Assembly (NCBI RefSeq): GCF_000566685.1
Contig: NZ_AZQN01000008.1
Coordinates: 186,001-250,000, forward strand
DNA length: 64,000 bases
DNA from: Dyadobacter tibetensis Y620-1
GTDB lineage: Bacteria > Bacteroidota > Bacteroidia > Cytophagales > Spirosomataceae
Direction of reading: 5' to 3'
Both the position numbers and the translations under genes were made by a program. Below, piece after piece: positions 1 to 12,100 of the stretch (positions within the stretch are counted from its first letter, which is position 1; each line of letters starts with the position of its first letter). The notes beneath the pieces were generated by a model that saw only the letters and a list, made by a program, of their open reading frames with translations, made no database searches and was not told the origin of the DNA.

Positions 1-199
1 TGCTATTGAGCAACGCTTGAAATTGCGTAATCCAATGTACTCTGAGACTGCTGCTTACGGACACATGGGCCGTAAGAATGAAGTCGTTACCAAAACCTTT
101 AAAGGGGCTAATGGTGAAGTTAAAGAAATGGAAGTAGAACTTTTCACCTGGGAGAAACTCGATTTCGTCGACCAGATTAAGGAAGCTTTTGCCCTTTGA
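1..199 (+). CDS. metK: S-adenosylmethionine synthetase, C-terminal fragment (5' end outside window)
   Basis: This is the last 65 or so codons of MetK, which makes S-adenosylmethionine from methionine and ATP in the cytosol. The frame is open from base 2 to a TGA at 197-199. The fragment carries the C-terminal family signature RNPMYSETAAYGHMGR. No start codon belongs here, because the ATG/TTG codons inside are internal and the gene begins upstream of the window. It is followed by a clear intrinsic terminator, so it ends its transcription unit. The SAM-cycle enzyme ahcY lies about 26 kb away and is not linked in an operon. Recognition rests on a short but very conserved stretch. Confidence 0.88.
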   Translation, partial: AIEQRLKLRNPMYSETAAYGHMGRKNEVVTKTFKGANGEVKEMEVELFTWEKLDFVDQIKEAFAL

Positions 200-216
200 T
201 AAACTTAGAAATTAGA

Positions 217-250
217 GAAAAAGGGATGGCCTAGGCTATCCCTTTTTTTT
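217..250 (+). terminator. Rho-independent terminator after metK
   Basis: The hairpin arms AAAGGGATGGCC and its near-complement GGCTATCCCTTT are followed by a run of eight T. It sits 18 bases after the metK stop codon. Confidence 0.85.
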
Positions 251-447
251 GCGCCACACATTGATTTCGACTGCCCGCCATCCAAATATCATTTTGAAAA
301 CCTCCCCATGAAACATAGATATTTTCTATTTTCATCATATAGGCATAACAAATGGTGTGAAAATTACCCTTACCTTTAATATATTTCTATGGGTACTATT
401 GTCGTTAAGATAATACAATCCCTCCATTCATCAACGGCTTATAACCC

Positions 448-1542
448 ATGACCACTCATAAGATAAAATTCACCAACGCAGAAAAATCTGCCTTTTTCCC
501 TGTTCTTCGACAGCGAGTGGACCAGTATTTTGCCAGCAATCAACTCAGTAAATCCGGGGGAAATACCATTCTTTATAAATCTGCTTTCATGCTGGCCCTG
601 TATTTAATTCCTTATGGTTTTATCCTTTTTGGCAGCCTGAGCAACTGGGCCATGGCCGGGCTGGCCATTTTGATGGGTCTGGGAGTGGCAGGCGTTGGGA
701 TGTCGGTAATGCATGATGCCATACATGGCTCACTGGCACCTCAAAAATGGCTTAATAAGATTTTAGGTGCCAGCATCTATCTGCTGGGCGGGAACGCCTA
801 TAACTGGGAAGTACAACATAATCGGCTACATCATACCTATACCAATGTCCATGAAGTAGACGAAGATATTACAGGCAAGTTTTTACTAAGACTCTCCTTT
901 CAGGAAAAACAAAAGTATATTCATCGTTTTCAACATATCTATGCTTTCTTCCTTTACAGCCTGATGACCATTTCATTTTTGTGGAAGGATTTTAAGGAAA
1001 TATCTCTTTTCAATAAAATGTCGGAAAGCGGAATGACCAAGCCATTTCCTAAAAAAGAATTAGTGACATTGGTAATCAGTAAACTGGCCTATATCATTTT
1101 TATTCTGGGAATACCCTTACTCTTTACCTCTCTTACTTTCGGGCAGTGGGCTATAGGTTTTTTTATAATGCATGGTACGGCAGGAATGATACTAAGTACC
1201 GTATTTCAAATGGCTCATGTTGTGGAGGGCACCGACCAGCCTATCCCCGACCACCAGGGATGTATAGAAAATGCATGGGCCGTGCATCAGCTGCAAACTA
1301 CCTCTAATTTCGCAGGCAAAAACAGAATTCTGTCCTGGTATATAGGGGGACTGGATTACCAGATTGAGCACCATTTATTCCCATCTATTTCTCACGTTCA
1401 CTACCGGGCACTATCACCCATTGTAAAGCAGACTGCCCTGGAGTTTGGCTATTTGTATAACGCTAAGGGCGACTTCGTAAGTGCCCTTGGCTCACATGTA
1501 CGCATGCTTAAAGAAATGGGAAAAACAAAGCTTTCTGCCTGA
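448..1542 (+). CDS. Membrane fatty-acid desaturase (acyl-CoA/linoleoyl-CoA desaturase type)
   Basis: This is an integral membrane di-iron desaturase that introduces a double bond into acyl chains, relevant to membrane fluidity. All three histidine boxes are present: HDAIH at residues 89-93, HNRLHH at 124-129, and QIEHH at 305-309. The Q in the third box is typical of front-end (delta-5/delta-6-like) desaturases. Hydrophobic segments lie at about 45-85, 100-115, 160-180 and 205-250. There is no fused cytochrome b5 domain, so electrons must come from a separate donor. Its 364 aa is normal for bacterial members. The gene stands alone between metK and a convergent efflux operon. Regiospecificity cannot be read from the sequence. 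Confidence 0.9.
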   Translation: MTTHKIKFTNAEKSAFFPVLRQRVDQYFASNQLSKSGGNTILYKSAFMLALYLIPYGFILFGSLSNWAMAGLAILMGLGVAGVGMSVMHDAIHGSLAPQKWLNKILGASIYLLGGNAYNWEVQHNRLHHTYTNVHEVDEDITGKFLLRLSFQEKQKYIHRFQHIYAFFLYSLMTISFLWKDFKEISLFNKMSESGMTKPFPKKELVTLVISKLAYIIFILGIPLLFTSLTFGQWAIGFFIMHGTAGMILSTVFQMAHVVEGTDQPIPDHQGCIENAWAVHQLQTTSNFAGKNRILSWYIGGLDYQIEHHLFPSISHVHYRALSPIVKQTALEFGYLYNAKGDFVSALGSHVRMLKEMGKTKLSA

Positions 1543-1559
1543 TTATAATACGACATACA

Positions 1560-1600
1560 CAGCCGGATGGAGTGCTTAGGATGCCCTCCATCCGGCTGTT
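1560..1600 (+). terminator. Terminator between desaturase and convergent RND pump
   Basis: A perfect 13-bp stem (CAGCCGGATGGAG and its complement) with a 13-base loop is followed by TTTTA on the plus strand. It lies between two convergent stop codons and ends the desaturase message. The minus-strand side has no T tract. Confidence 0.8.
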
Positions 1601-4600
1601 TTACGAAATACCTTCCAGCTCACTCTCCCTGGCTATTCGTTCAATCATACGCATTTTATCGTAGTTCTTATTACGAGATAAATAGGTATACATTGCGGGA
1701 ATTACATATAAGGTCAAAACCAACGAGAAGATCAAACCACCCATAATAACAATACCCATAGACATCCTACTTTTACCAGCCGAACCTAATGCCATGGCAA
1801 TGGGCAAAGCCCCCAGCGTGGTAGCCAAACTGGTCATCAGGATAGGTCGGAAGCGCAAAGTAGCAGCCTCAGCCGCCGCTTCATGGACGTTCCTTCCCTG
1901 CTCACGGAGCTGATTGGCAAACTCGACAATCAATATCCCATTTTTGGTCACCAAGCCTATAAGCATGATCATTCCGATCTGGCTGAAGATATTCAGGGTT
2001 TGATTGAAATACCATAAGGAAAATACGGCCCCTCCAATTGCTAAGGGTACTGTAATCATAATAATGAAGGGATCTATAAAGCTTTCGAACTGTGCAGCCA
2101 GAATAAAATAGACCAGTATGAGTGCTAGAACGAACGAGAATAAGGTATTAGAAGCACTCTCCGCATAATCGCGAGAAGCCCCACTTAGTGCAGTTTGCAC
2201 GGTCTCGTCATTCAGTTTATCCCGGATACGATCCATTGCTTCAATGCCATCGCCTATCGTCTTTCCCGGAGCGAGAGCCGCCTGAACTGTGGCACTCATA
2301 TAGCGATTATAATGAAATAGCTGAGGAGGACTACTCTCTTCTTCTGTGCGTATGATGTTGTCAAGCTGAATCAACTGCCCTGATGACGATTTGACAAACA
2401 TACTCTTTAAGTCCAGAGGTTCATCCCTATTCTCCCGATCGAACTGCCCAATCACCTGATACTGCCGCCCGTTCATGGTAAAATATCCAAAACGCTGGCC
2501 GGCAAATGCAAGTTGCATCGTCTGTGCTACATCTTGAACCGATACCCCCAGAGATTTGGCCTTCTCTCTGTCTATACTAATCTGAATTTCTGGCTTACTG
2601 AATTTTAAGTTGGCATCGGAAATCTCAAAAGTTGGATCCTTGGCCACCTCTTCCATAAATTTGGGAAGGTATGCCCTGAGTTTTTCAAAATCAGGAGTCT
2701 GAATTACATACTGGATCGGTAGTCCCCCTCGGGAATCGACTGCAATGGTTTGCTGCTGTACTACAAACGACTTGGCATCAGGCATACTCTTCAGTCTCTT
2801 ATTGATATAGTCCGCAATTTCCTGTTGGCTTTCCTCGCGCTGTGACTTATCCACTAAAGCAATACGACCACTCCCTACGTTGGTAGCACCTAAGCCCGAG
2901 TTGCCCGGAGAAGTAATGAGCATAAGGCCCTTTCTTCCAGGCATAGAGTCCATCAGCATCTGGCTTACCCCTTGTACGTATGCATCGGTATACTCGAATG
3001 AAGATCCTTCAGGGGTAGTCATCGAAATTCTAAACCAATTCCGGTCGTCCAGCGGGGCTAATTCACTTTGCAGGTCCTTTCCAAAAAACCAGATCATTAC
3101 CAGAGTAAGCCCAACCAGGGGCAATGATACCCAGCGCACTTTCAAAAATGACCTTAATGCAGCACCATAGTCCTGGGTCAGCTTCTCATAGAAGGGTTCC
3201 GTCTTTTCGTAGAACCAGCTTTTCTTCTGGTTTTTCCGAACCAGATAAGCATTGAGCATGGGGGTGAGCGTGAGCGATACAAAGGCGGAAATCAAAACGG
3301 CCGCGGATATAACTATACCAAACTCTCTGAAAAGCTTACCCACAAAGCCCTCCATAAAGATCACTGGTAAAAATACAGCTGCTAGGGTAATCGAAGTGGA
3401 GAGCACCGCAAAAAGTATCTCATTAGCCCCCTTGATGGCGGCTTCTATAGGACTCAAACCTTCCTCTATTTTTTTAAATATATTTTCCGTCACTACAATA
3501 CCATCGTCCACGACTAGTCCTGTCGCCAAAACAATAGCCAACAGGGTTAATACATTAATGGAATACCCCATCATATACATGACAAAGAAGGTACCTATCA
3601 ATGATACCGGAATATCGATGAGGGGTCTGAATGCGATGAGCCAATCTCTAAAAAACAAATAGATAATGAGAACGACCAAAATAATCGCAATTAATAAAGT
3701 CTCTCCTACCTCTTCAATAGAGTGCTTAACGAAAACCGTGTTATCGATCAGCGTTTCCAACTGATAGTCAGCCGGAAGTTCTTTTTTAATTTCCCCCATT
3801 CTTTCATTTACCTCATCGGCAATATCGATGAAGTTGGCTCCCGGCATAGGCGAAATGGCTAAGCCAATCATCGGAACATTATCGAGGCGAAGAACCGTTT
3901 CTTCGTTTTCGGGACCTAGCTGCGCCATTCCTATATCCGCCAGATGCACCACCTGGGTGGCCGTATTCTTCACTATTAACTGGTTAAAATCCTCTTCGGT
4001 CCTAAAGCGACCAATAGTCTTTACCGTAAGTTCGGTGTTATTACCGGTTAGCTTCCCACTCGGAAGTTCCACGTTCTCCTTGTCGAGTGCATTTTTGACA
4101 TCCTGCGTGGTGATTCCCAATGCCGCCATTCGTACGGGGTCCATCCAAATACGCATGGCATATCGTTTTTGACCAAAGATGCGGATCTCACTTACCCCTT
4201 CAATCGTCTGTAGACGTTGAACGATATTATTCTCTGCATAATCGCTTACTTCTAAATGAGATCTGCTATTACTGGTAAAAGTTAATACTATAATAGGCTC
4301 TGAATTGGCATCGGCCTTGCTTACAATGGGAGGCCCGTCCAGGTCCTGGGGAAGGGATCGGGAGACCGACCCTACCTTGTCTCGAACATCATTGGCAGCT
4401 CGTTCCATGTCCACCCCCAGGTCAAACTCCACCGTTATCTGACTTGCTCCCTGGCTACTCGTCGAACTGATAGATTTTATTCCACCAATGCTGTTAAGCT
4501 GTTTTTCAATCGGTTCGGTAATCTGCGACTCTATGATGTCGGCATTCGCTCCGGTATAGCTTGTTCTAATAGACACTACAGGAGGATCAATAGAAGGAAA

Positions 4601-4708
4601 CTCCCTCATTCCTAAATAGGTATACCCTAAAAAGCCAAATAAAATGATGAGTAAATTCATCACGATGGCCAGTACAGGACGTTTAATCGATAAGGTTGAA
4701 ATACTCAT
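1601..4708 (-). CDS. RND efflux pump permease (AcrB/HAE-1-like)
   Basis: This is an inner-membrane proton-driven exporter of the resistance-nodulation-division superfamily. Its 1035 aa is the standard length, with an N-terminal transmembrane helix at about 10-30, a large periplasmic loop, a helix cluster from about 335, a second periplasmic loop and a C-terminal helix cluster. The proton-relay acidic pair in TM4 is intact (D401-D402 in VVDDGIVV), as is the TM10 lysine (about K922 in TKNGILIVEF). It lies 53 bp downstream of its adaptor gene and is probably cotranscribed. No outer-membrane factor is encoded beside it, so it may borrow a TolC-like channel. Substrate cannot be inferred. It is a distinct subfamily from the second pump at 15005-18208. 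Confidence 0.93.
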   Translation of the reverse strand: MSISTLSIKRPVLAIVMNLLIILFGFLGYTYLGMREFPSIDPPVVSIRTSYTGANADIIESQITEPIEKQLNSIGGIKSISSTSSQGASQITVEFDLGVDMERAANDVRDKVGSVSRSLPQDLDGPPIVSKADANSEPIIVLTFTSNSRSHLEVSDYAENNIVQRLQTIEGVSEIRIFGQKRYAMRIWMDPVRMAALGITTQDVKNALDKENVELPSGKLTGNNTELTVKTIGRFRTEEDFNQLIVKNTATQVVHLADIGMAQLGPENEETVLRLDNVPMIGLAISPMPGANFIDIADEVNERMGEIKKELPADYQLETLIDNTVFVKHSIEEVGETLLIAIILVVLIIYLFFRDWLIAFRPLIDIPVSLIGTFFVMYMMGYSINVLTLLAIVLATGLVVDDGIVVTENIFKKIEEGLSPIEAAIKGANEILFAVLSTSITLAAVFLPVIFMEGFVGKLFREFGIVISAAVLISAFVSLTLTPMLNAYLVRKNQKKSWFYEKTEPFYEKLTQDYGAALRSFLKVRWVSLPLVGLTLVMIWFFGKDLQSELAPLDDRNWFRISMTTPEGSSFEYTDAYVQGVSQMLMDSMPGRKGLMLITSPGNSGLGATNVGSGRIALVDKSQREESQQEIADYINKRLKSMPDAKSFVVQQQTIAVDSRGGLPIQYVIQTPDFEKLRAYLPKFMEEVAKDPTFEISDANLKFSKPEIQISIDREKAKSLGVSVQDVAQTMQLAFAGQRFGYFTMNGRQYQVIGQFDRENRDEPLDLKSMFVKSSSGQLIQLDNIIRTEEESSPPQLFHYNRYMSATVQAALAPGKTIGDGIEAMDRIRDKLNDETVQTALSGASRDYAESASNTLFSFVLALILVYFILAAQFESFIDPFIIMITVPLAIGGAVFSLWYFNQTLNIFSQIGMIMLIGLVTKNGILIVEFANQLREQGRNVHEAAAEAATLRFRPILMTSLATTLGALPIAMALGSAGKSRMSMGIVIMGGLIFSLVLTLYVIPAMYTYLSRNKNYDKMRMIERIARESELEGIS

Positions 4709-4761
4709 GACTGAGATCGGTAGGAAATAATAAAATGAATATTGAAATCAGCGCACATCGA

Positions 4762-5811
4762 TCAACGTACCCGAACAGGCATATTGGCTTTTAACGCTAT
4801 AATTCCAGAGGTGATCAACGAATCTCCCTCGGCCAATCCTTCCAGAACCTCCACCTGAGAATCCGTCCGCAAGCCGGTTTTAACCAGCACCTCCTGGGCT
4901 TCCCCCGATTTTATGACATAGACTTTTTTACCCTTCAACACAGGTACAATTGCCTCCGTTGGAATCATTAAAGCATTGGAATTCGAGGCCAGGCCTGCCT
5001 GCACTTTTACAAACATACCCGGAACAATTCGTTCCCCTGGGTTTGGTGCCAGAGCTCTTACTTTCAAGGTCCTAAGTGACTCATCAATTTTAGGGTCTAA
5101 TGCTATTATCCTCGCATTGACAGGAGCCCCCTCTCCTTCTAAACTTAACTTTACCATGCTTCCCACGGGGATGCTCCGGGCGTATTTTTCCGGAACGGAA
5201 AATTCCACCTTCACCGGATTACGTTGAACAATGGTCGCAATGGATGTTCCGGGTGCCAGATATGCTCCCTCACTAATGTTTTTCAATCCTATTCGACCCG
5301 AAAAGGGGGCCCGGATCTCTGTCTTTTCTAGCTGTGCCTCCAAAACCTCCTTTTCCGCTCCCAACACATTGATGTCGTTAACGGTCAGATCGTAGTCCTG
5401 TAAATTTATAGCTTCCAGTTTGAGTAACTTTTTCTGGCGCTCCTCATTTCTTCGTGCCAAATCTTGATTATAAGCTACTTTCTGCAGCTGGGCACGGATA
5501 TCCCGATCATTTATTTTTGCAATTAGCTGCCCTTTTTTAACAATCGCTCCCTCATCAATCTTCAGCTGAACCAGTCGACCAGAAAGCTCCGACTTCAAAT
5601 CAACCTCTTCGTTGGGAAGAACGGTCCCCGAAGCAAAAATCTCATTAGAAATGGTCTCCCTTTGCATCACCTTAACCTGCACCAGCATGGCAGAAGTAGC
5701 TGCCTCCGGCTTTCCCTTGTTAGAATCCTTTTTAGCAGGTTGAGCAAAGAAAAATAACTTCCCAAGCACAAGCAGTAGTACTACTCCCCCGATCACTACT
5801 ATAGTACGCAT
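4762..5811 (-). CDS. RND efflux periplasmic adaptor (membrane fusion protein)
   Basis: This AcrA/MexA-type adaptor bridges the RND pump to an outer-membrane channel. An uncleaved N-terminal hydrophobic anchor (about residues 3-24) replaces the lipobox seen in the other adaptor of this window. A biotinyl-lipoyl-like half motif around 65-100 (SGRLVQLKIDEGAIVKKGQL) precedes an alpha-helical hairpin at about 105-160, the second lipoyl half (RAPFSGRIGLKNISEG) and the beta-barrel and membrane-proximal domains to residue 349. It is the first gene of a two-gene unit with the pump at 1601-4708. The start is an ATG at 5811 with the promoter in the divergent gap shared with the macroglobulin gene. Confidence 0.92.
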   Translation of the reverse strand: MRTIVVIGGVVLLLVLGKLFFFAQPAKKDSNKGKPEAATSAMLVQVKVMQRETISNEIFASGTVLPNEEVDLKSELSGRLVQLKIDEGAIVKKGQLIAKINDRDIRAQLQKVAYNQDLARRNEERQKKLLKLEAINLQDYDLTVNDINVLGAEKEVLEAQLEKTEIRAPFSGRIGLKNISEGAYLAPGTSIATIVQRNPVKVEFSVPEKYARSIPVGSMVKLSLEGEGAPVNARIIALDPKIDESLRTLKVRALAPNPGERIVPGMFVKVQAGLASNSNALMIPTEAIVPVLKGKKVYVIKSGEAQEVLVKTGLRTDSQVEVLEGLAEGDSLITSGIIALKANMPVRVR

Positions 5812-6188
5812 AAATTAAAAAAATGAGTTTGTCTCAATTATTTGATTAAAAAATCATATTTTACTCTTTTGACTTAGAAAAGATACGATATATGGTTTAA
5901 AGTTCAATATGACAATTTATACCCCTATCATTTATTTAATCTCCAAATTTTCTTTTAACGTTAAAGTAATAGCTATAGGTTCTCCGCCGTCTGACAGTAA
6001 AATTAAGGGAGGATTATAGTTTTACCAGCCCTTACCCTTCAAATAAATAATAGGAAAGGAATCTTGAAGCTAAAATAAAGATCATAACACAGACAACCCT
6101 TTTTGTAGTTTATGAATCATTTATTTATATACTTCATCAAAATTTCGTATCAGTTCGTTACATTGACGAACACCTGAGCCACCACCCT
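5812..6188. promoter_or_regulatory. Divergent intergenic region (RND operon / macroglobulin)
   Basis: This 377-bp AT-rich gap separates two divergent transcription units and must hold promoters for both. I found no exact TAnnTTTG -7 box with a well-placed TTG; TATCTTTT on the minus strand near 5880 is only a 7/8 match. No ORF, RNA gene or strong hairpin was seen. Confidence 0.5.
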
Positions 6189-9100
6189 ATGAAAGTACAC
6201 GCATTACGACTAATTGGCACACTGCTTTTTTTCATCTATACACCTTTCTCCATGACCTATGCCCAAAAACTGGATCCATATAACACGGAATGGCAGTTAG
6301 TACGAAAACATCTGGACGCTGGTCTGCCTCAATCCGCACTGGAGGTTGTCACTAAAATCTACACCAGAGCCAAAAAAGAAGGTCAAAAGGATCAGCAGAT
6401 TAAAGCGCTGATATACCGGATAGACCTGCAAAATGAAAACACCGAAAATAACGACGCTAAGGCCTTCTTTGCTTTGGAAGCTGAGCTAAGTAACAGTCAA
6501 CAGCCTGAACGATCGATATTGACCAGCTTGCTGGCAAAGAAATATTGGAATTATTATCAACAGATTCGCTGGCAGCTATACGACCGCTCAGAGACTATAT
6601 CGTTTGACAAAAAGGATGTAGCTACCTGGTCAATAGATGACTTTCACAGGAAAATAGGAGGCCTATATCTGGAATCCATTGCCGATGATGATCTGTTAAA
6701 AGTAACATCTTTGAACGGTTACGAGGCTATTATTCAACGAGGCAATACCAGAACATTGCGGCCCACACTTTATGACCTTCTTACACATGAGGCCCTACAA
6801 TATTTCAAGAGCGGGGAGCGGGACCTGCGCAAACCTGCCTATGCTTTCGAAATTAGCTCGGCCTCCGCAATGGATCCAGCAGCAGATTTTGCCTTCCGCA
6901 AATTTGAAACAAAAGATAGCAGCTCCCTTCAATTCTATGCTCTACAGCTATATCAGCGCCTAATAGCCTTTCACTTGACGGATAATCAGCCAGAAGCATT
7001 ATTGGATGTAGACCTGGAAAGGCTTCAATTTGTACGTGAGCATTCCGTTCACCCTGACAAAGAGAATCAGTATTTTCTCGCTATAAACCATATTGCGCAT
7101 CAATATTTGAGCACTCCTGCGGCAGCTCAGGCTTGGTACCTGCTAGCCGAATGGCACCTCCAACGTGGAAGTCAATATCGTGCCGGTAAGGACAGCACCT
7201 ATCGTCTGGAGATAAATCGGGCAGAGAAAATTGCCATGCAAGTTGTTGAGGACAATCCTAAGACTGAAGGGGGGATCAACGCCTGGAACTTACTACAGAA
7301 TATCCAAAAGAAAACATTTGGGTTTAGTACAGAGAATGTCAATGTCCCTTTACAGCCATTCCGGATGCTAGTAGAGTATAAAAATATATCGGAGCTACAT
7401 CTTCGTATTTATACGCAAACTCCAGATTTCGACTTAGAAAACGCATATCGGGCCGACTCGGAATTCTGGAAACAGGTAAAAAAACAAAAACCACTTAAGT
7501 CCTGGAAACAGGCACTAACCGACACCAAAGACCATCAGCAACACCGGGTCGAGGTGAAAGTTGATGGGTTGCCCATTGGTGCATATATAATCGTCGCCAG
7601 CACAAATGCCGAGTTCGATGGCGCTCATTCGGCAATGGCAGCCCGAAAAACCCATATCTCCAATATCAGTTTCATCCAACAGAATAATGATCTCTTCGTG
7701 CTTCATCGGGAGAGCGGGCAACCGCTGACCCAGGCGAAAGTAAGGGTTTGGCAAATGGCTTATAACAACGGAACCGGCAAACCTTCTCCTAAGGAGGCTG
7801 CGATTTACTTCAGCGACTCTAACGGAAAGTTGACCATGCGGCCCCTGGAAGGTCGATTTCAGAATAATACCAGCATCGAAATCGGCCATCAGAAAGACCA
7901 TCTTCACCTGGAGTCACCTATCAGAACATATATCCATCAAGACTCCGATCTGCATACTGCTCAAAGAACTACATGGCTCTTTATGGACCGGAGTCTCTAC
8001 CGCCCAGGGCAGACGGTCTACTACAAAGGGATCGTGGCTCAGGGACAGCGTTTGTTCACAGACTCTGAGATGGAGTTGCCCCTAATAATGAAAGGGGCCA
8101 ATGGCGAAGAGATTGAAAGACAGCAAGTTCGGGTCAATCAATATGGAAGTTTCTCGGGAAAACTTCAGCTCCCTATGGGATCCCTTAATGGTACTTTCAG
8201 TGTAGTGGTGGACGGAAACAGCTATTTCAGCATTGAAGTAGAAGAATACAAACGGCCAAAGTTTGAAGTGACTATAGATACCCTACAAGGAACCTATAAG
8301 GTCGACGAAACGGTGGTGGTAACAGGGAAAGCCTTGGCTTATGCCGGCCATCCGATCGACGCAGGAAAGGTCGTCTATAGGGTAGTACGGACTGAGCGAT
8401 ATCTTTATCCATGGATGCTCTCCCGGTGGTATCCTCAACAAGCACCCATGGAAATCAGCCATGGAGAAATCAGTACCGATCAGGAAGGTCGATTTAAAAT
8501 TAATTTTGAGGCAATTCCCGATCGAAATCTCTCTATTAATTCGGATCCCATATTCAATTATACACTTTATGTAGATGTCACTGACGGCAGTGGAGAAACC
8601 CGCAGTGCAACACAACAGGTATCGATAGGTTATAAATCTTTACTGCTAGACGATGGATTAAAAAAAGAAATGGAGCTTGAGGCCCTCTCAAAGGTAAAGA
8701 TAAGAACGGAGAATCTGAATGGAGCCTTCGTTCCGGCAACCGTTCAGGTTAAATTCAGTAAGTTAGTTCCAGAACCTCGATTGATACGACCTAGACTTTG
8801 GGAGGCCCCTGACCTCTTCGTCATGAGCAAGGAGGAATATGTAAAATTATTTCCTCATGATGAATACGATCAAGAATCGGACCCCGAAAACTGGAAAGTG
8901 GAGTCCCCCCTTTTCGAAAAACAATTGAATACGGCAGAAAATGAATTAAATGACTTAACCGATCCTAGTCTTAAGAGTGGGTATTATAAAGTGGAATTGC
9001 ATGCTAGGGATGGTGCAAATCAGGAAACCAAAGTCATACGGTACATACATGTAACAGATAAAAGCCAACCTGACGTTACGCCTCAACAGTATTTGCTGGC

Positions 9101-12100
9101 CTCTGGTAGTGAGCCCATAGAACCGGGCGAGCGTACAGATATTAAAATTGCAACCGCGGCTGACCTTCTGTATGTAATCAGGCAACAAAACCAAGGGTTG
9201 GTCAAAGGCGCTAACTATGACTACCCTCGTTTCAAAAAAGGCCTAAATTTATTTGAATATACCGCTACGGAAGCCGATCGGGGAGGATATTCTGTATCTT
9301 TTTCCTTTGTAAAACACAACCGGCTGTTCCAGTTTTCTGAAACGATCAAAGTGCCATGGACCAATAAAGATCTGACAATTGAGTACCAGACATTCCGGGA
9401 CAAAACCTTACCGGGCAGCACCGAGCAATGGAAATTAAAAATATCGGGTTATAAAAAAGAATTGGTTGCGGCAGAAATGCTTACCAGTATGTACGACGCT
9501 TCCCTGGATCAGTTTCACCCACATGCATGGGCCAAACCATCCATCTGGCCCAATGCCAGACCTTTCGCTGCCTGGGACAGTGGGGCCAATTTTGGTATGC
9601 AGCAAGCTGCAAAAAGTAATCCTAATCATTATCAATACAAGACCATTTCCAAGGCTTATGATGACCTGATCGATTTCCAGACAGAGCCAATACGACTCTA
9701 CAGGGGAAGGATGCGTAAAAACATGTCGGTTGAGATGACATCAGGGTATGGCACGGTAGCCGAAATGTCCTTGGCGAATAGTCCCGAGGTGGACGCTAAT
9801 GAAATGATGGTTCTGGACACCATCCCGGACAGCTCAGAGGGGCAACCTGCCCCACCTTCAAACCTAGTAAGGACCAACTTCAATGAAACCGCTTTCTTTC
9901 TTCCCGATTTGCATACCAATGAAAAAGGAGAAATCACTTTCTCCTTTACCTTACCCGATGCTTTAACCCGATGGAAATTTCAGGCATTGGCTCATTCCAA
10001 AGATTTGTCTTTGGGGTATAGCAGCAAGGAAATTGTAACACAGAAAGAGTTGATGGTTCAGCCTAATGCACCCAGGTTTGTTCGTCAGGGCGATCGGCTA
10101 GTATTTTCTACCAAGGTAGTCAATATGAGTAACCGAACTTTAGAAGGAACCGTACTCCTTTCTTTACGGCAGACGGATAATGAAGAAAAGCTAGATATGG
10201 CCTTTAAGAATAACCAGCCAAAACAGACTTTTTCTATTGAACAAGGGCAGAGTACTACCCTGTTTTTCCCTATTGAAATTCCTGCTCATTTTAGTGAACT
10301 GTTAACTTGGAATGTTACGGCTACTGCAGGCAATTACTCCGATGCGGAGGAGCAAACCCTGCCCGTATTATCCACTCGTATGCTGGTAACCGAAAGTATG
10401 CCCCTGAACATGACAGGCGCTGGCACCAAACAAATAAGGTTCGACAAACTTATCAATTCAGCAAGTTCCCGAACCCTTACCCATGAGGCCATAAGCGTAG
10501 AGTACACGAGTAACCCCGCATGGTATGCCATTCAAGCCCTTCCATATCTTATGGAAAACCGATACGATTGTTCCGAACAAACCTGGAATCGATATTACGC
10601 TAATACATTGGCAACATCTATTTTGCAGCGTTCACCCAGAATTATTGCAGTGTTTCAGAGTTGGCAGAAAGGCGATACAGCCACGTTGATGAGCAATTTG
10701 CTCAAAAACCAGGAATTAAAATCCATTATATTGGAAGAGACCCCCTGGTTAATGGAAGCTAAAACGGAGGCTCGCCAAAAGCAAAATCTGGCTTTATTAT
10801 TCGACCTGGTAAAAATGCGCAATGAACTTAGCAATGCACTGGATAAGCTTCGGCAAAAGCAAAAAGAATCAGGTGGATTTTCCTGGTTTGAAGGAGGCAT
10901 GGAAGATAGGTATATGACCCAGTATATTCTTACCGGAATAGGGCATTTGCAAAAAGCAAAAGCGGTACAGTCTAACCAATCAGAAGGATTAGATGCTATC
11001 GTTAGCAAGGCTCTTCCCTATCTGGATCGGCTTCTGCAAAGGGACTATGAAGCACTTATAAAGGATAAAATGGATTTAAGAAAATTGTCCCCTGGTGCGT
11101 CGATATTACATTATTTATACATGCGAAGCTTTTTCACTCATATACCCATCCCTCGGGAGACAGAAAAGGCCTATAACTTCTTCCTGGATAAAGCAAAATC
11201 TACCTGGGTCGATCAGTCTAAATATTTTCAAGGACTTACTGCCTTAGCCATGTACAGAAAAGGAGATAGTGCGACTGCAGAATCTATCCTGAAGTCGCTT
11301 CGTCAGACTGCTGTAAGGAACGAGGAGCTAGGTATGTACTGGAAAAACCAACAGCGAGGCTGGTGGTGGTACGAGGCCCCTATTGAACGTCAGTCTCTGC
11401 TGATCGAAGCATTTCAGGAAATCGAAGGTGACAGTAAAACGGTAAATGCCCTTAAGACCTGGTTGCTAAAAAACAAACAAACCAACCATTGGGAAAGCTC
11501 CAAGGCTACCGCCGAAGCCTGTTACGCGCTTCTTAGCCAGGGTAGCAGCTGGCTGGACTCCGATGCCAGCGTACAAATACGACTGGGGGATATTAAATTA
11601 GCACCCTCCTCCACCGAATCGGGTACAGGATACTTCAAAGAAAAAATTCAAGGATCTGCTGTAAAACCTGAAATGGGTCAGATAAACCTCCAGGTAAAAC
11701 ACGCTAACACTGAAGCCAGCGCGCCGAGTTGGGGGGCCGTGTACTGGCAATACTTTCAGGATATGGATCAGATCACCTTCGCGCATACCCCCCTTCAGCT
11801 CAGCAAACAAATGTTCATTGAGCGATATACGGATCGCGGTCCAGTTTTGACCCCGATAACAGAAAATCAGGAAATTAAGGTAGGGGATAAAATTAAGGTT
11901 CGTATTGTATTACAAGTCGATCGTGACATGGAATATGTTCATATGAAAGACCTTCGGGCTTCGGCTTTGGAGCCTATCAATGTTCTCAGCAGCTATAAGT
12001 ATCAGGGCGGTTTGGGGTATTACGAGTCAACCAAGGATGCTAGTACGAACTTCTTCTTTTCAACCCTTCGAAAAGGGACCTATGTATTCGAATACCCCGT

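Noticed and set aside
3252..3662. Antisense ORF of 136 codons opposite the RND pump
   Set aside because: It is a frame shadow of a strongly conserved pump gene, with no promoter and no recognisable protein.
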